A DNA stretch of 64,000 nucleotides from Psychrobacillus psychrodurans (GCF_027563345.1 NZ_JAMKBK010000002.1), one strand, 5' to 3'; numbered from the stretch's first letter, positions 45,278 through 54,062 are shown. Numbers and translations are program-made. Notes: generated by a model from the letters alone, not told the origin.

Positions 45278-46174
45278 ATGAAACTGTTATCCTACCGTTT
45301 ACATGACAAAATTTACTTCGGACCTAAAGTCAAAAAAGAAGAGGCAGTATGGGATGTTTTACAAATTCAAGAGACGCTCCAAGTATTACCCCAATTTCCT
45401 ACTACAATCGTAGAAGGTGTTCATTTAGGGATGGATTTTGTCGAACAAATTCGTAAATTAGTAGAAGCAGCATTGAAGGCAGAGAATCCAAATGAGTTTA
45501 AACGCTCTTTCGCTGAAATCGAATGGCTGTCACCAATTCCGCGTACTCCCAAAAATATTATGGCTGTAGGTAAAAACTATGCTGATCATGCGAAAGAAAT
45601 GGGTGGCGTAGCAAGTAGTTTTGTTGTCTTTACGAAGTCTCCAACTTCCATTGCAGCTGATGAACAAACTCTTTCACTACATGCAGATGTAACAAACTCC
45701 TACGATTACGAAGGAGAGCTAGCAATCGTTATTGGTAAACAAGGAAAAAATATTCCGGAAAAGTTAGCTTATGATTATATTTTTGGATACACAATTGCCA
45801 ATGATTTAACTGCACGTGACCTACAAACGAAGCATCAGCAATACTTCTTAGGCAAAAGTCTTGAAGGGTCTTGCCCTATGGGACCATACTTAGTAACAAA
45901 GGATGAGTTACCAAATCCACAGGAACTTGCAGTTGTCACTAAAGTAAATGATGAAATTCGTCAAAACGGAAAAACTTCTGACATGGTATTTTCGGTTGAA
46001 CGAATTATTGCTGAAATTTCAAAGTCGGTTATCCTAGAACCAGGAGATGTTATATTAACAGGAACTCCTGCAGGTGTAGGGAAAGGGTTTAATCCACCAC
46101 GCTTCCTAAAGTCAGGAGATATAGTCAAAATTTCTATTGAAGGAATAGGTACATTAGTGAACAAATTTGAGTAA
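45278..46174 (+). CDS. yisK: Fumarylacetoacetate hydrolase-family protein (YisK-like)
   Basis: 298 residues. The C-terminal FAH domain (about 95-298) has KNIMAVGKNYADHAKEMG, the metal-binding YDYEGELAIVIGK, GYTIANDLTARDLQTKHQQ and GTPAGVGKGFNPP. It closely resembles B. subtilis YisK, for which oxaloacetate decarboxylase activity and an association with the MreB-like protein Mbl have been reported (from memory). An N-terminal ~90-residue extension fits YisK. AAAGGAG precedes ATG 45278. yisL follows, as in B. subtilis. Confidence 0.88.
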   Translation: MKLLSYRLHDKIYFGPKVKKEEAVWDVLQIQETLQVLPQFPTTIVEGVHLGMDFVEQIRKLVEAALKAENPNEFKRSFAEIEWLSPIPRTPKNIMAVGKNYADHAKEMGGVASSFVVFTKSPTSIAADEQTLSLHADVTNSYDYEGELAIVIGKQGKNIPEKLAYDYIFGYTIANDLTARDLQTKHQQYFLGKSLEGSCPMGPYLVTKDELPNPQELAVVTKVNDEIRQNGKTSDMVFSVERIIAEISKSVILEPGDVILTGTPAGVGKGFNPPRFLKSGDIVKISIEGIGTLVNKFE

Positions 46175-46229
46175 CATGGTACACTAAATAGGATAGTAGT
46201 AAACTACAAGTATAATTGAGGTGGAAAAA

Positions 46230-46592
46230 ATGGATTTCTTAGCATCAACACATTTACACATTACCACTTGGGTAGTCGCACTAATCCTATTTTTTGTAGC
46301 ATTAGCGATTGCAAAACCGAAAGTAGTTCACATGATTTTACGTTTGTTCTACATCCTAATTATCATTACTGGAGTTGCTTTGTTCATCAAAGGTATGGAC
46401 TTCGGTGAAGGAATGCTTTACGGATTAAAATTCCTAGCAGGCATATTAGTAATTGGTATGATGGAAATGACTTTAGTGAAAAAGGCGAAAGGAAAACCAT
46501 TTACAACTTTCTTAGTGTTAATGTTTGTTTTCTTCTTTATTGCTCTTTTCCTTGGTTTCAAATTACCAATGGGAGAAAATTTCTTAGCTTAA
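46230..46592 (+). CDS. yisL: YisL-like membrane protein (DUF1516)
   Basis: 120 residues with four membrane helices: THLHITTWVVALILFFVALA, LRLFYILIIITGVALFI, LKFLAGILVIGMMEM and TFLVLMFVFFFIALFLGF. The length and position after yisK match B. subtilis YisL, function unknown. The start is ATG 46230 after GAGGTGG; in-frame GTG 46221 overlaps the ribosome binding site. A terminator follows 8 bp after the stop. Confidence 0.87.
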   Translation: MDFLASTHLHITTWVVALILFFVALAIAKPKVVHMILRLFYILIIITGVALFIKGMDFGEGMLYGLKFLAGILVIGMMEMTLVKKAKGKPFTTFLVLMFVFFFIALFLGFKLPMGENFLA

Positions 46593-46599
46593 GTTTTGG

Positions 46600-46628
46600 G
46601 AAGCTTTCACTTAGTGGAAGCTTCTTTT
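46600..46628 (+). terminator. Intrinsic terminator after yisL
   Basis: GAAGCTTTCAC (46600-46610) pairs with GTGGAAGCTTC (46614-46624), followed by four T. Confidence 0.85.
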
Positions 46629-46682
46629 CAATTTATCGATATTATGCTATTTTGATAGGTAAGAAGAGAGGAGGAGTGGCAA

Positions 46683-46844
46683 GTGGGAATAACATTGCTA
46701 ATATTACTCATTGTACTTATGATTGCATTTGTAGGCGCATCATTTGTCATTGCCAATCTACAAAAAAACAAACCAGATTCTCAAATTGAACTCCAATCAC
46801 ATATCCTTCAAGAATTCCATAAAACACAAAAGCCACCGAAATGA
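46683..46844 (+). CDS. Small single-pass membrane protein, unknown function
   Basis: A 53-residue frame starting GTG 46683, eight bases after a perfect AGGAGG. Residues 3-25 are a hydrophobic helix (LLILLIVLMIAFVGASFVI); the remainder is polar (KNKPDSQIELQSHILQEF). The frame ends inside a terminator stem, as real genes in this window do (lepB, csbA). I do not recognise a family. The strong ribosome binding site, the membrane helix and the terminator at the stop all argue that it is expressed. Confidence 0.7.
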   Translation: MGITLLILLIVLMIAFVGASFVIANLQKNKPDSQIELQSHILQEFHKTQKPPK

Positions 46845-46855
46845 TCGGTGGTTTT
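46833..46855 (+). terminator. Intrinsic terminator at the end of the small membrane protein gene
   Basis: CCACCGA (46833-46839) pairs with TCGGTGG (46845-46851), followed by four T. Confidence 0.8.
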
Positions 46856-46879
46856 GTTATGCCAAGAGAATAGTGATGT

Positions 46880-47038
46880 TATGAGCTATATGTTCGATGT
46901 TATGGGATATTTCGTTACACTTTTGGGCTAAAGTGGAGAATTTAAGGGCTATATCGAATTTTATAAGCTTCTATTGATGATTTATGGGCTTATCCGTAAA
47001 CGTTTAAGGGCAATTTTAATCTCGCATAAAGCAAGTAA
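46880..47038. repeat. 21-bp periodic array, TATGGGCT-type core, about 7 units
   Basis: Cores start at 46880 (TATGAGCT), 46901 (TATGGGAT), 46922 (TTTGGGCT), 46943 (TAAGGGCT) and 46964 (TAAGCTTC), each 21 bp apart. Further cores at 46983 (TATGGGCT) and 47005 (TAAGGGCA) are 19 and 22 bp on. A single GCAAGTAA, the core of the 36463 array, ends the series at 47031. Spacers are unrelated. There is no ORF. The rest of 47039-47189 has no recognised feature apart from the AGGAGG of the next gene. Confidence 0.75.
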
Positions 47039-47189
47039 CCGCCTAAATAGTAGATTTTATGATTACTTTGAAACCTGTCACAGTTTGGACTAAATATTAT
47101 AGATATTTATTGCTTTAATTGCGAAACGATAGCGATTAAAACATTGCTTTGATAAAATAATATGTATATGCGTCAAAGGAGGATTTACC

Positions 47190-48632
47190 TTGAAGTTAAC
47201 AAAATGGATTATAACTGGATTGCTGATGAGTAGCCTATACTTAACTACATCTCAAGTGAGTAATGCAGAAACGAATAACTCTATACATAACGAAAGTATT
47301 TACGATCTATATGTAGATCGTTACTTCAATAAATTAGGAACAAACGATTATAAGGTCAATCCCAAAGATCCAAATGCATTCGCTGGTGGAGATTTTCTTG
47401 GTGTTATGGAAAAAATGGCTCACATTAAAGATATGGGATTCACTACTATCTCCATAGGTCCAGTTTTTGCAACAGAATCTTATGATGGAAAGCGAATTTT
47501 AAATTTCGATGAATTAGAAAAACAATTCGGGACACCAGAAGAATTTAACGAGCTATTAGACAAGTCGCACGAACAAGATTTAAAGATTATGGTTGAATTT
47601 CCTCTAAATAATTATAGTGAAAACCATACTTGGGCTACTGATAACAAGAAAAGTAATTGGATACTATCAAAAGAAAATGGTCAAATGCATCTTGATTTGA
47701 CTAATCCTGAAGTACAACAGGCTCTTACTGAGACAATTGTAAATTTTGCAGCAACCTATAAAATTGATGGAATTAAATTGTCTGAGCTAGATGGTGCACC
47801 AACTTCATTTATAAATGATTTAATTGCGGCAGTAAAAGAAATTCGCGATCCAATGTATGTCATTGCTCTCGAGGAGTCAGAAGCTGATTTTGACTTAAAG
47901 TATTCGGAAAAGCTAATGCTAGGTTTCCGGGATACTTTCAAAAATACAGATCGACCTTCAGAATCTATTTCTTTAGCTAATGAAAATAATCTATTAATGG
48001 TGGATCATTTGTTGGCTGAAAGAATTACGTATCATAGTGCCTTGGAGAATATGTTCCCACCTACTCGTATTAAAATGGCAATCGGAACTATTCTTACCAT
48101 ACCAGGTGTACCTTATATGACATACGGAACGGAAATAGCGATGAATGGTCAAAATGCACAAGATAGCCATCAAATCATGAATTTCCGTGTAGATGAAGAG
48201 CTAATTGAATATTTAAAAGACATGGCATCCATTCGTACAAAATCAGAAACGATGCGAACAGGTAAAATGGAACTGTTAGAAAATAAAGATGGGTATGCTG
48301 TGTACAAACGATATTCTGATGAAGAAACATTTATCGTTGTCATCAATAACACTAGTGAGACAAAAAGAATTGACATTTCGAGTGAGGAAATAGGCGAAAA
48401 TAAAGAACTACGTGGGTTATTTGAGTTGGATACAGTACGTGCTTCCGATGATGGTTCCTATCGTTTAGTACTGGATAGAGAAATAGCCGAAGTGTATCAA
48501 GTTAAAGAAGATAAAGGTCTAAATAGCGCCTACATCGCAGCAATGATCATCGCTTACTTATTGTTTATGTTATTTCTCATTATAGTTTGGAAAAAAGGAA
48601 AGCAAAGAAGAATGGATGAAGAGAATAAATAA
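47190..48632 (+). CDS. Membrane-anchored GH13 (alpha-amylase-like) protein, probably inactive
   Basis: 480 residues: signal peptide (about 1-26), a GH13-type barrel (about 35-365), a beta-domain (about 370-440) and a C-terminal membrane helix (about 446-467) with a basic tail. The fold is shown by DLYVDRYFNKLG, IKDMGFTTISIGPVF, HLDLTNPEVQQAL and TIPGVPYMTYGTE. The catalytic regions are eroded. Region I reads VEFPLNN in place of D-x3-NH. Region II IDGIKLSEL has Lys and Ser198 where Arg and the Asp nucleophile belong. Region IV reads MVDHLLAER in place of NHD. Hydrolysis of glucans is therefore unlikely; carbohydrate binding or a structural envelope role is possible. AGGAGG precedes TTG/ATG-type start 47190. 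Confidence 0.8.
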   Translation: MKLTKWIITGLLMSSLYLTTSQVSNAETNNSIHNESIYDLYVDRYFNKLGTNDYKVNPKDPNAFAGGDFLGVMEKMAHIKDMGFTTISIGPVFATESYDGKRILNFDELEKQFGTPEEFNELLDKSHEQDLKIMVEFPLNNYSENHTWATDNKKSNWILSKENGQMHLDLTNPEVQQALTETIVNFAATYKIDGIKLSELDGAPTSFINDLIAAVKEIRDPMYVIALEESEADFDLKYSEKLMLGFRDTFKNTDRPSESISLANENNLLMVDHLLAERITYHSALENMFPPTRIKMAIGTILTIPGVPYMTYGTEIAMNGQNAQDSHQIMNFRVDEELIEYLKDMASIRTKSETMRTGKMELLENKDGYAVYKRYSDEETFIVVINNTSETKRIDISSEEIGENKELRGLFELDTVRASDDGSYRLVLDREIAEVYQVKEDKGLNSAYIAAMIIAYLLFMLFLIIVWKKGKQRRMDEENK

Positions 48633-48639
48633 ATGCAAA

Positions 48640-48681
48640 AAACTGTCCCCCACACAAAATAAGGTGGACAGTTTTTTTTTG
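48640..48681. terminator. Bidirectional intrinsic terminator
   Basis: AAAACTGTCC and GGACAGTTTT flank a loop containing CCCAC/GTG pairs, with T-runs on both strands. It serves the GH13-like gene on plus and the DDAH-like gene on minus. A short remnant of the GGACGCTTTCC family (GATTTCTGCTTCGGGCGGAT, near 48718) lies between it and the minus-strand gene. Confidence 0.88.
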
Positions 48682-48765
48682 CAGAAAGAAAAATGTTCTG
48701 TGAACTAGCAGCGCTATGATTTCTGCTTCGGGCGGATTCTTCCCGAATTAAAATGTTATCCTTTA

Positions 48766-49620
48766 TTATTGACGTACAATTGGCATTGAACAGCATCGGA
48801 ATGATCCGCCTGATTTAATGATTTCCGAGAAATCAACCTCAATTACTTGATATCCGTGCTTTCTAAGCTGATGATTGACGTCAGAATTTAATGGTAAACT
48901 AAGTACTCGATTATTCCCGATAGACAATACATTCGTCCCCATTGAGAACTGCTCACTTTCACTCACCTCGATTAAATTATACATACTGGACAAATTGTCG
49001 ACGATTTCCGGATCGATTGCATCAGGGTAAATCAAGGCATCCTTGGAAGAGAGGATATTGAACACACAGTCAAGATGTAAATATTTTGGGTTAAAAGGAA
49101 TAGGGAAAATTTCAAAGTCTGGTAATTCTTCTTGTAAATCTTGAATGGCTTTCTTACTTGTCCGATGGCTAATTCCAACAAATACACGGTGGCCGTCAAC
49201 AATTACATCGCCACCTTCGATGGAATGTGTGGAGAGTTTTTTATAAGAAATATCATGTTCATTCATCCACTCTGCTAATACCTTTTCTTCACCTTGGCGA
49301 ATCGGATTTGCCATTTCGGAAATAAACAAGCAATTACCTAAAGTAAAACCAATATCTCTAGTAAAGACTTGTTCTGGATGATCTTTACTTGGTGGTAGTT
49401 TAATTACTTCCACACCCGCATTTCGTAAAGTTTGTTCAAATATCTGATGCTGTGAAATCGCAAGTGAACGATCAATACTGCTATTTATATATTTTTTCTG
49501 AACGTCATTAATCACTTCTTTAATTTCCATGTACTGAGGTTCACATAGGATGACTTTTTGAAGTTCACCATATTCACTTTGACATTGTATTTGAGATTGA
49601 TCTTTGAATATTTTTACCAT
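48766..49620 (-). CDS. Dimethylarginine dimethylaminohydrolase-like amidinotransferase-fold protein
   Basis: Member of the guanidine-modifying (arginine deiminase/DDAH) superfamily, 284 residues. FTRDIGFTLGN carries the substrate-binding acidic residue, SIEGGDVIVDGHRVFVG follows, the catalytic His is in HLDCVFNIL, and the catalytic Cys is in the terminal GGSFRCCSMP. It resembles B. subtilis YkgA. The exact substrate (methylarginine, arginine or another guanidine) cannot be told. The start is the ATG complementary to 49618-49620, preceded by GGAGG; a longer in-frame frame to 49674 has no ribosome binding site. Confidence 0.88.
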   Translation of the reverse strand: MVKIFKDQSQIQCQSEYGELQKVILCEPQYMEIKEVINDVQKKYINSSIDRSLAISQHQIFEQTLRNAGVEVIKLPPSKDHPEQVFTRDIGFTLGNCLFISEMANPIRQGEEKVLAEWMNEHDISYKKLSTHSIEGGDVIVDGHRVFVGISHRTSKKAIQDLQEELPDFEIFPIPFNPKYLHLDCVFNILSSKDALIYPDAIDPEIVDNLSSMYNLIEVSESEQFSMGTNVLSIGNNRVLSLPLNSDVNHQLRKHGYQVIEVDFSEIIKSGGSFRCCSMPIVRQ

Positions 49621-49788
49621 TAGGCTACCTCCACTTTCTTGGTTCATTCCTTTTCTATTCCCTTGATTTTTCATTTCATAACCTATTTGTGAAATTTATT
49701 TTCATTTGAACAATGTTGTTTCAGAAAATTTAACATGGGGTAAAGGCTAGGTATAGAATATGTAGATATAGATAGTGGAGGAGATTGT

Positions 49789-50523
49789 ATGATTACAAAG
49801 GAACAAGCTTTATTGACAAAAGAAGATTTTCACTCTAGAAAAGACTTACCGAGTTGGCTCTATAAAGAATACGAAACTTTTCATAACACGGTAACGGATA
49901 AAACGTTTCCATGTTTTTTTGGAATGAATGGTGAGTTGAAAGGTGAACTCCGCTACGCTTTTATCAATCAAGACGACTGGAGTAATTTACCTTCTGCGGT
50001 AGAAGGATTTCTAGATTTATTTAAATTACCAAACTACAAGAGACACGGTCTTTTTGTATTTGTAGAACCTTTTGAGTCAGAAGGTTCTATCGAAGATTAC
50101 CGAAAGCAATTTTGGGATATCCTTCAATACTTACATGAAGTCGATGAAGTAGAATGGCCAGAAGACAGTCCTCGTGACCCTGAACACTATTTGTGGGATT
50201 TCCGATTCAATGGAGAGCCGATTTTTGTATTTGGAAATGCTCCAGCATATAAGAAGCGAAAGACACGTCATCTAGGAAATGCGATGGTTCTTGGATTTCA
50301 ACCACGGAAAATATTTGAAGGATTAGAAGGTACTGAAAAAGGTGGTATTATGTCACGTGAAAAAGTTCGTAAACGTGTAGAAGCATGGGATCAGCTACCT
50401 AAGCATCCAGATATCGGCCATTTCGGCGACCCAACGCATAACGAATGGAAGCAATCCTTTATTGGTGATGATATTGTACCGATTCAAGGCAAATGTCCAT
50501 TCCACCATAAATCACAAGTTTAA
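49789..50523 (+). CDS. YqcI/YcgG family protein (FPC/CPF motif)
   Basis: 244 residues. The family's paired motifs are visible: FPCFFGMN near residue 42 and CPFHHKSQV at the C-terminus. VFVEPFESEGSIEDYRKQFW and DIGHFGDPTHNEWKQSFIGD are also typical. Members occur widely in bacteria; heme- or metal-dependent N-oxygenase chemistry has been shown for some relatives in natural product pathways (from memory), but no biosynthetic neighbours occur here. GGAGG-type ribosome binding site before ATG 49789. It is monocistronic. Confidence 0.82.
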   Translation: MITKEQALLTKEDFHSRKDLPSWLYKEYETFHNTVTDKTFPCFFGMNGELKGELRYAFINQDDWSNLPSAVEGFLDLFKLPNYKRHGLFVFVEPFESEGSIEDYRKQFWDILQYLHEVDEVEWPEDSPRDPEHYLWDFRFNGEPIFVFGNAPAYKKRKTRHLGNAMVLGFQPRKIFEGLEGTEKGGIMSREKVRKRVEAWDQLPKHPDIGHFGDPTHNEWKQSFIGDDIVPIQGKCPFHHKSQV

Positions 50524-50825
50524 AAACTATTCTATGCTTTCATATAGCAATATTTGTGGAAAAAAACAAGAGGATAGAGGTATGTAGCTTAAGTTAGTAT
50601 TATAGATAATACCATTCTGTCATAAACGCTGATGAATGGGAGCAACAGCTGGTAATCGGAATTGTCCTACTAGACAACCCAAGATTATTGAAAATAGAGT
50701 GGCGGGTCGTGATAAAAATCATTACCCGCCTTTATATATTTCTTGTAAATTATGCAGTAAAGCACTACTGGAATTACTACTCGGAACTCAAACTAATTTT
50801 TAGCTAACGAGCAATACATATATTC
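50524..50825. other. Intergenic region with a convergent terminator
   Basis: No gene is seen. The hairpin GGCGGGT/ACCCGCC at 50701-50730 with a T-rich tail separates the convergent genes. The preceding ~100 bp (50580-50690) have unusual content (CAACAGCTGGTAATCGGAAT) but no recognised riboswitch fold. Confidence 0.6.
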
Positions 50826-51335
50826 CTATCCTTTACCAGGGAAATGATGAAGAGGAGGTGGTACTAACCAGCCCTTACTTTTGTTTAAGCGAAGTATTTT
50901 GGCACCAATCTGTACTTTAGCAGTATGGAACTGGCCATAGAGCATAGCGATATCTTCACGTATACTTTCACCCATGACTTTACTACAAGCTACTAAACCA
51001 GCTGCTGAATCTTTAGCCAATGCTGCGCCAATTTCTGGATCATTAAATCGTGCTCCAACCGGAATATCTTCAAGACGAGCATCTGGTCGAGCAGGAGGGG
51101 CGGGTGGTAATCCAACAGCATTTACCTTAAGTATTTTCTCAATTTGTTTATTTTCTTCTTCCATAGATTTAACGCACTCTTCAATTAACCCTTTCAACTC
51201 GTCATCACCAGCATGATTATAAAAGGTCTGGTATGCAGCAATTAGCCCGTTATTCATTATTAAATTTGTCCAAATAGCAAATACTTCACCATAATGCAGA
51301 GGTTCTTCCTTAGGATTTCCACTTAAGATACCCAT
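50826..51335 (-). CDS. DUF3231 protein (CotF-like four-helix protein)
   Basis: 169 residues, mostly helical: YGEVFAIWTNLIMNNGLIAA, ELKGLIEECVKSMEEENKQI, then a Pro-rich turn (GLPPAPPARPD), then a second helical part ending LNKSKGWLVPPPLHHFPG. This is the pattern of Bacillus DUF3231 proteins, related to spore coat protein CotF. A role in spores is plausible but not shown. The start is the ATG complementary to 51333-51335, preceded by AAGGAGTG; the longer in-frame frame to 51398 is unsupported. Confidence 0.82.
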   Translation of the reverse strand: MGILSGNPKEEPLHYGEVFAIWTNLIMNNGLIAAYQTFYNHAGDDELKGLIEECVKSMEEENKQIEKILKVNAVGLPPAPPARPDARLEDIPVGARFNDPEIGAALAKDSAAGLVACSKVMGESIREDIAMLYGQFHTAKVQIGAKILRLNKSKGWLVPPPLHHFPGKG

Positions 51336-51420
51336 TATTTCACTCCTTGCTTTCATTTTCACAGAAATTATCCATGTAAATGGTAGTATGTGGAGCATAT
51401 GAGAAAGTATTCATTCAATA

Positions 51421-51453
51421 AAAAAAGAGGATCTACATATAATATAGACCTCA
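51421..51453 (-). terminator. Intrinsic terminator for degV (minus)
   Basis: On the minus strand, GAGGTCTA and TAGATCCTC form the stem, followed by a T-run. Confidence 0.8.
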
Positions 51454-51486
51454 ATTTATAAATAAACATATGCGCTTTCGCATTTC

Positions 51487-52338
51487 TTATGATAATTTAT
51501 TTAAAAAGAATAAACCCATTGTTCCGGGACCGACATGTGCTCCTACAGTTGAACCAATGGAATGTATTTCAATACTCTTCGGATGAAATCTATCCTCGAT
51601 CATTTGTTTTAAATCTAGTGCTGTAGGTTCATCATCACTATGGCAAAGGGCGATAGATTGTTCACTAATCGTATCACCACGTTCGTCCATCATATCAATC
51701 ATTCGCTTCAAAACTTTTTTGCGTCCGCGAATTTTTTCTAGAGGGACTAGCTTGCCGTCCTCCACATGAAGAAGTGGTTTAATATTAAGTAATCCACCAA
51801 CAAATGCACTTGCTTTAGAAACTCTCCCACCGCGTGCTAGGTAATCTAAATCTTCTACGGTGAATAAATGCTCCATATGCTCTGCATGGAAACGTACTTT
51901 TTCAATAATTTGAGCATTGTCCATTCCTGCATCACGTAATTTAACTGCTTCTTTTAATACTAAACCATATCCGAGTGATGCACATTGTGAATCGATGATC
52001 GTTAGTTTCAGATCTGGGTACGTTTCTAATAATTGTTCGCGCATCATCATAGCCGTACTATAGGTTCCGGATAGAGCCGACGAAAAGGCTATATATAATC
52101 CTTCTTCTCCAGATTTAGCAAGATCCTCAAATAGTCGTAAAAATAATTCTGGTGAAACTTGTGAAGTTTTTGGATGCTTTCCTGCCCGTATTGCTGCGTA
52201 TACTTCAGATGAATCAATACCAATAATGTCTTCATACTCATCTTCATCAATATGAACTCTAAGTGGAGCTAATAGAACGTTGTTATCTTCAAAAAATTCT
52301 CTTGGTAAATCTGTAGCGCTATCAGCAAATATTCTCAT
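51487..52338 (-). CDS. DegV-family fatty-acid-binding protein
   Basis: 283 residues. The N-terminal MRIFADSATDLPREFF has the DSxxDL family motif. SSALSGTYSTAMMMRE and TVGAHVGPGTMGLFFLNK are conserved lipid-binding segments. DegV/FakB proteins bind fatty acids and present them to the kinase FakA for phosphorylation, feeding exogenous fatty acids into phospholipids. The start is the ATG complementary to 52336-52338, seven bases after AGGAGG. The HAD phosphatase gene ends 22 bp upstream, so the two are likely co-transcribed. The fabH-fabF genes lie 6 kb away. Confidence 0.92.
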   Translation of the reverse strand: MRIFADSATDLPREFFEDNNVLLAPLRVHIDEDEYEDIIGIDSSEVYAAIRAGKHPKTSQVSPELFLRLFEDLAKSGEEGLYIAFSSALSGTYSTAMMMREQLLETYPDLKLTIIDSQCASLGYGLVLKEAVKLRDAGMDNAQIIEKVRFHAEHMEHLFTVEDLDYLARGGRVSKASAFVGGLLNIKPLLHVEDGKLVPLEKIRGRKKVLKRMIDMMDERGDTISEQSIALCHSDDEPTALDLKQMIEDRFHPKSIEIHSIGSTVGAHVGPGTMGLFFLNKLS

Positions 52339-52360
52339 TTCCAATCCTCCTGTATCTCTA

Positions 52361-53173
52361 TTATTTAGTTAAGTTTAATCTTTCTATTAATAATTCTGCA
52401 ATACCATCTTCGTTATTTGATAAAGTAACTTCGTTGGCAATAGTTTTAAGAGGACTTATAGCATTTCCCATTGCTACACCAACACCAGCATACTCAATCA
52501 TTTCTAAATCATTATCTTCATCACCAAATGCAATAATACGTTCTTGTGGAATATTCAAAAACTCGGATACATGTGATAATCCAACGGCTTTATTTAAACC
52601 ATGCTTTACAATCTCAATGACATCCCATGGGGCACCCCAACGACGATGGTCAATTACTTCCGCATGTACATCTCTTAAATGCTGACGAACTAAATCGACT
52701 GAATCTTCTTCGGCATGGATTAGTAAACTTGTAGGGTCAGTTTTCAAAAGAGACTTTAAGTCTCCAGTTGTAACCTGTGGATTTCCTAATGAAAATGCAG
52801 AAAGTATTTTTTCATCGTGATAATGTAAATACACATCATCAAGTACCTCAGCTAGCATATTTTTGATGGAATAACTTTCTACAGCCTCTACTACTTGCTT
52901 TACAACTTTTAAATCAATCGGAGTATGTAAAGTTTTCCATGAAGAATTTCTAGGATGATGAACAAATGCTCCATTAAAGTTAACAATTGGTGTACTTAAA
53001 CCAAGTTCTTTATAATACATTTCACTGGATCTATATGGTCTACCAGTGGCAATCATAACTTCATGTCCCTCATTTTTTGCCTGTTGAAGTATGTTTTTAG
53101 TTTTTGCTGAAATTACTTTTTCATCGGTCAATAAAGTTCCATCTAAATCTAACACGATTAAATGCTGTTTCAT
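52361..53173 (-). CDS. yitU: HAD-superfamily Cof-type phosphatase (YitU-like)
   Basis: 270 residues, subfamily IIB. The nucleophile motif is LIVLDLDGTLL at the N-terminus; motif II is MIATGRPYRSS; the C-terminal motifs are IAFGDEDNDLEMIEYAGVGV and AMGNA. B. subtilis YitU is reported to dephosphorylate an intermediate of riboflavin synthesis (from memory). Its position next to the YitV-like esterase and YitW-like protein matches the B. subtilis yitU-V-W neighbourhood. AAGGGAG precedes the start. Confidence 0.85.
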   Translation of the reverse strand: MKQHLIVLDLDGTLLTDEKVISAKTKNILQQAKNEGHEVMIATGRPYRSSEMYYKELGLSTPIVNFNGAFVHHPRNSSWKTLHTPIDLKVVKQVVEAVESYSIKNMLAEVLDDVYLHYHDEKILSAFSLGNPQVTTGDLKSLLKTDPTSLLIHAEEDSVDLVRQHLRDVHAEVIDHRRWGAPWDVIEIVKHGLNKAVGLSHVSEFLNIPQERIIAFGDEDNDLEMIEYAGVGVAMGNAISPLKTIANEVTLSNNEDGIAELLIERLNLTK

Positions 53174-53303
53174 AAAAAAACTCCCTTCTATCTTATGTTA
53201 AAGTGTATCGTTTTCAACGAATAACGTCAAAATGTAAAATCAGCCTCTTTGTACTCTCTAGATTACTTTGGTAGAATAATAATAGAAGAAAGGTGGGATA
53301 TAA

Positions 53304-54062
53304 ATGATAGTAACAACCGAGGCATGGGGAAACATTCCTTTATTACATATTTATAAAGAAGATACAAAAAAAGATGCTTCAATTGTCATCTTTTTACACG
53401 GATTTGAAAGTGGAAAAGAGCATAACCTACATTATGCATATCAGCTTGTTCAACAAGGTTGTCGTGTCATTCTACCAGATGCACATTTGCATGGAGAACG
53501 AGACGAGAAATTAGATGATGTAGAAATCAGCTTACGTTTTTGGGAAATTGTTTTAACTTCCATTGAAGAAGTTGGACATATTAAGCATGAATTAGAAAAG
53601 CGTGGCTATTTCAACGGACAAAAAATTGGTATCGGTGGAACTTCTATGGGTGGGATTACTACTTTAGGTTGTTTAACGGCATATCCTTGGATTGATGCTG
53701 CTGCTATTATGATGGGAACACCTGGTTATGTAGAACTTGCCAAAGCGCAAATTGCTTCGGTAGAGCAAAAAGGATTCAAAGTACCATTAAATGCAGAAGA
53801 GAAGAAGAATATGTTCGACACCTTATCGACTTTTGATGCATCAATTCATTCGGATAACCTTATTGAAACACCACTATTTTTCTGGCATGGAGAAAAGGAT
53901 CCTGTTGTACCATATGAACCAACTTCCCAATTCATTGCCGCTCTCAGAAAACAATATGATAAACAGAATATAGTCCTAATGAATGAAAAATCAGCAGGAC
54001 ATGCAGTATCACGAAAAGGAATGCTAACTTCTATGCAGTGGCTTGCAAACAGTTTGGCATAA
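53304..54062 (+). CDS. yitV: Alpha/beta-hydrolase esterase (YitV-like)
   Basis: 252 residues, no signal peptide. The nucleophile elbow is GIGGTSMGGIT (about residues 113-123), the oxyanion region is IVIFLHGFESGKEHN, the acid is probably in HGEKDPVVPY, and the His in SAGHAVSRKGM. The substrate is unknown. It is divergent from the Cof-type phosphatase gene. About 240 bp follow before the next gene, with two tandem hairpins (ACTCAGG/CCTGAGT and GACCAACA/TTGGTC, about 54146-54183) but no clear T-run. Confidence 0.87.
   Translation: MIVTTEAWGNIPLLHIYKEDTKKDASIVIFLHGFESGKEHNLHYAYQLVQQGCRVILPDAHLHGERDEKLDDVEISLRFWEIVLTSIEEVGHIKHELEKRGYFNGQKIGIGGTSMGGITTLGCLTAYPWIDAAAIMMGTPGYVELAKAQIASVEQKGFKVPLNAEEKKNMFDTLSTFDASIHSDNLIETPLFFWHGEKDPVVPYEPTSQFIAALRKQYDKQNIVLMNEKSAGHAVSRKGMLTSMQWLANSLA

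Noticed and set aside
50580..50736. Possible riboswitch (string resembling GGGTCGTGA of ZTP leaders)
   Set aside because: It lies between convergent genes, the matching bases are part of a terminator stem, and no downstream gene on that strand could be controlled.
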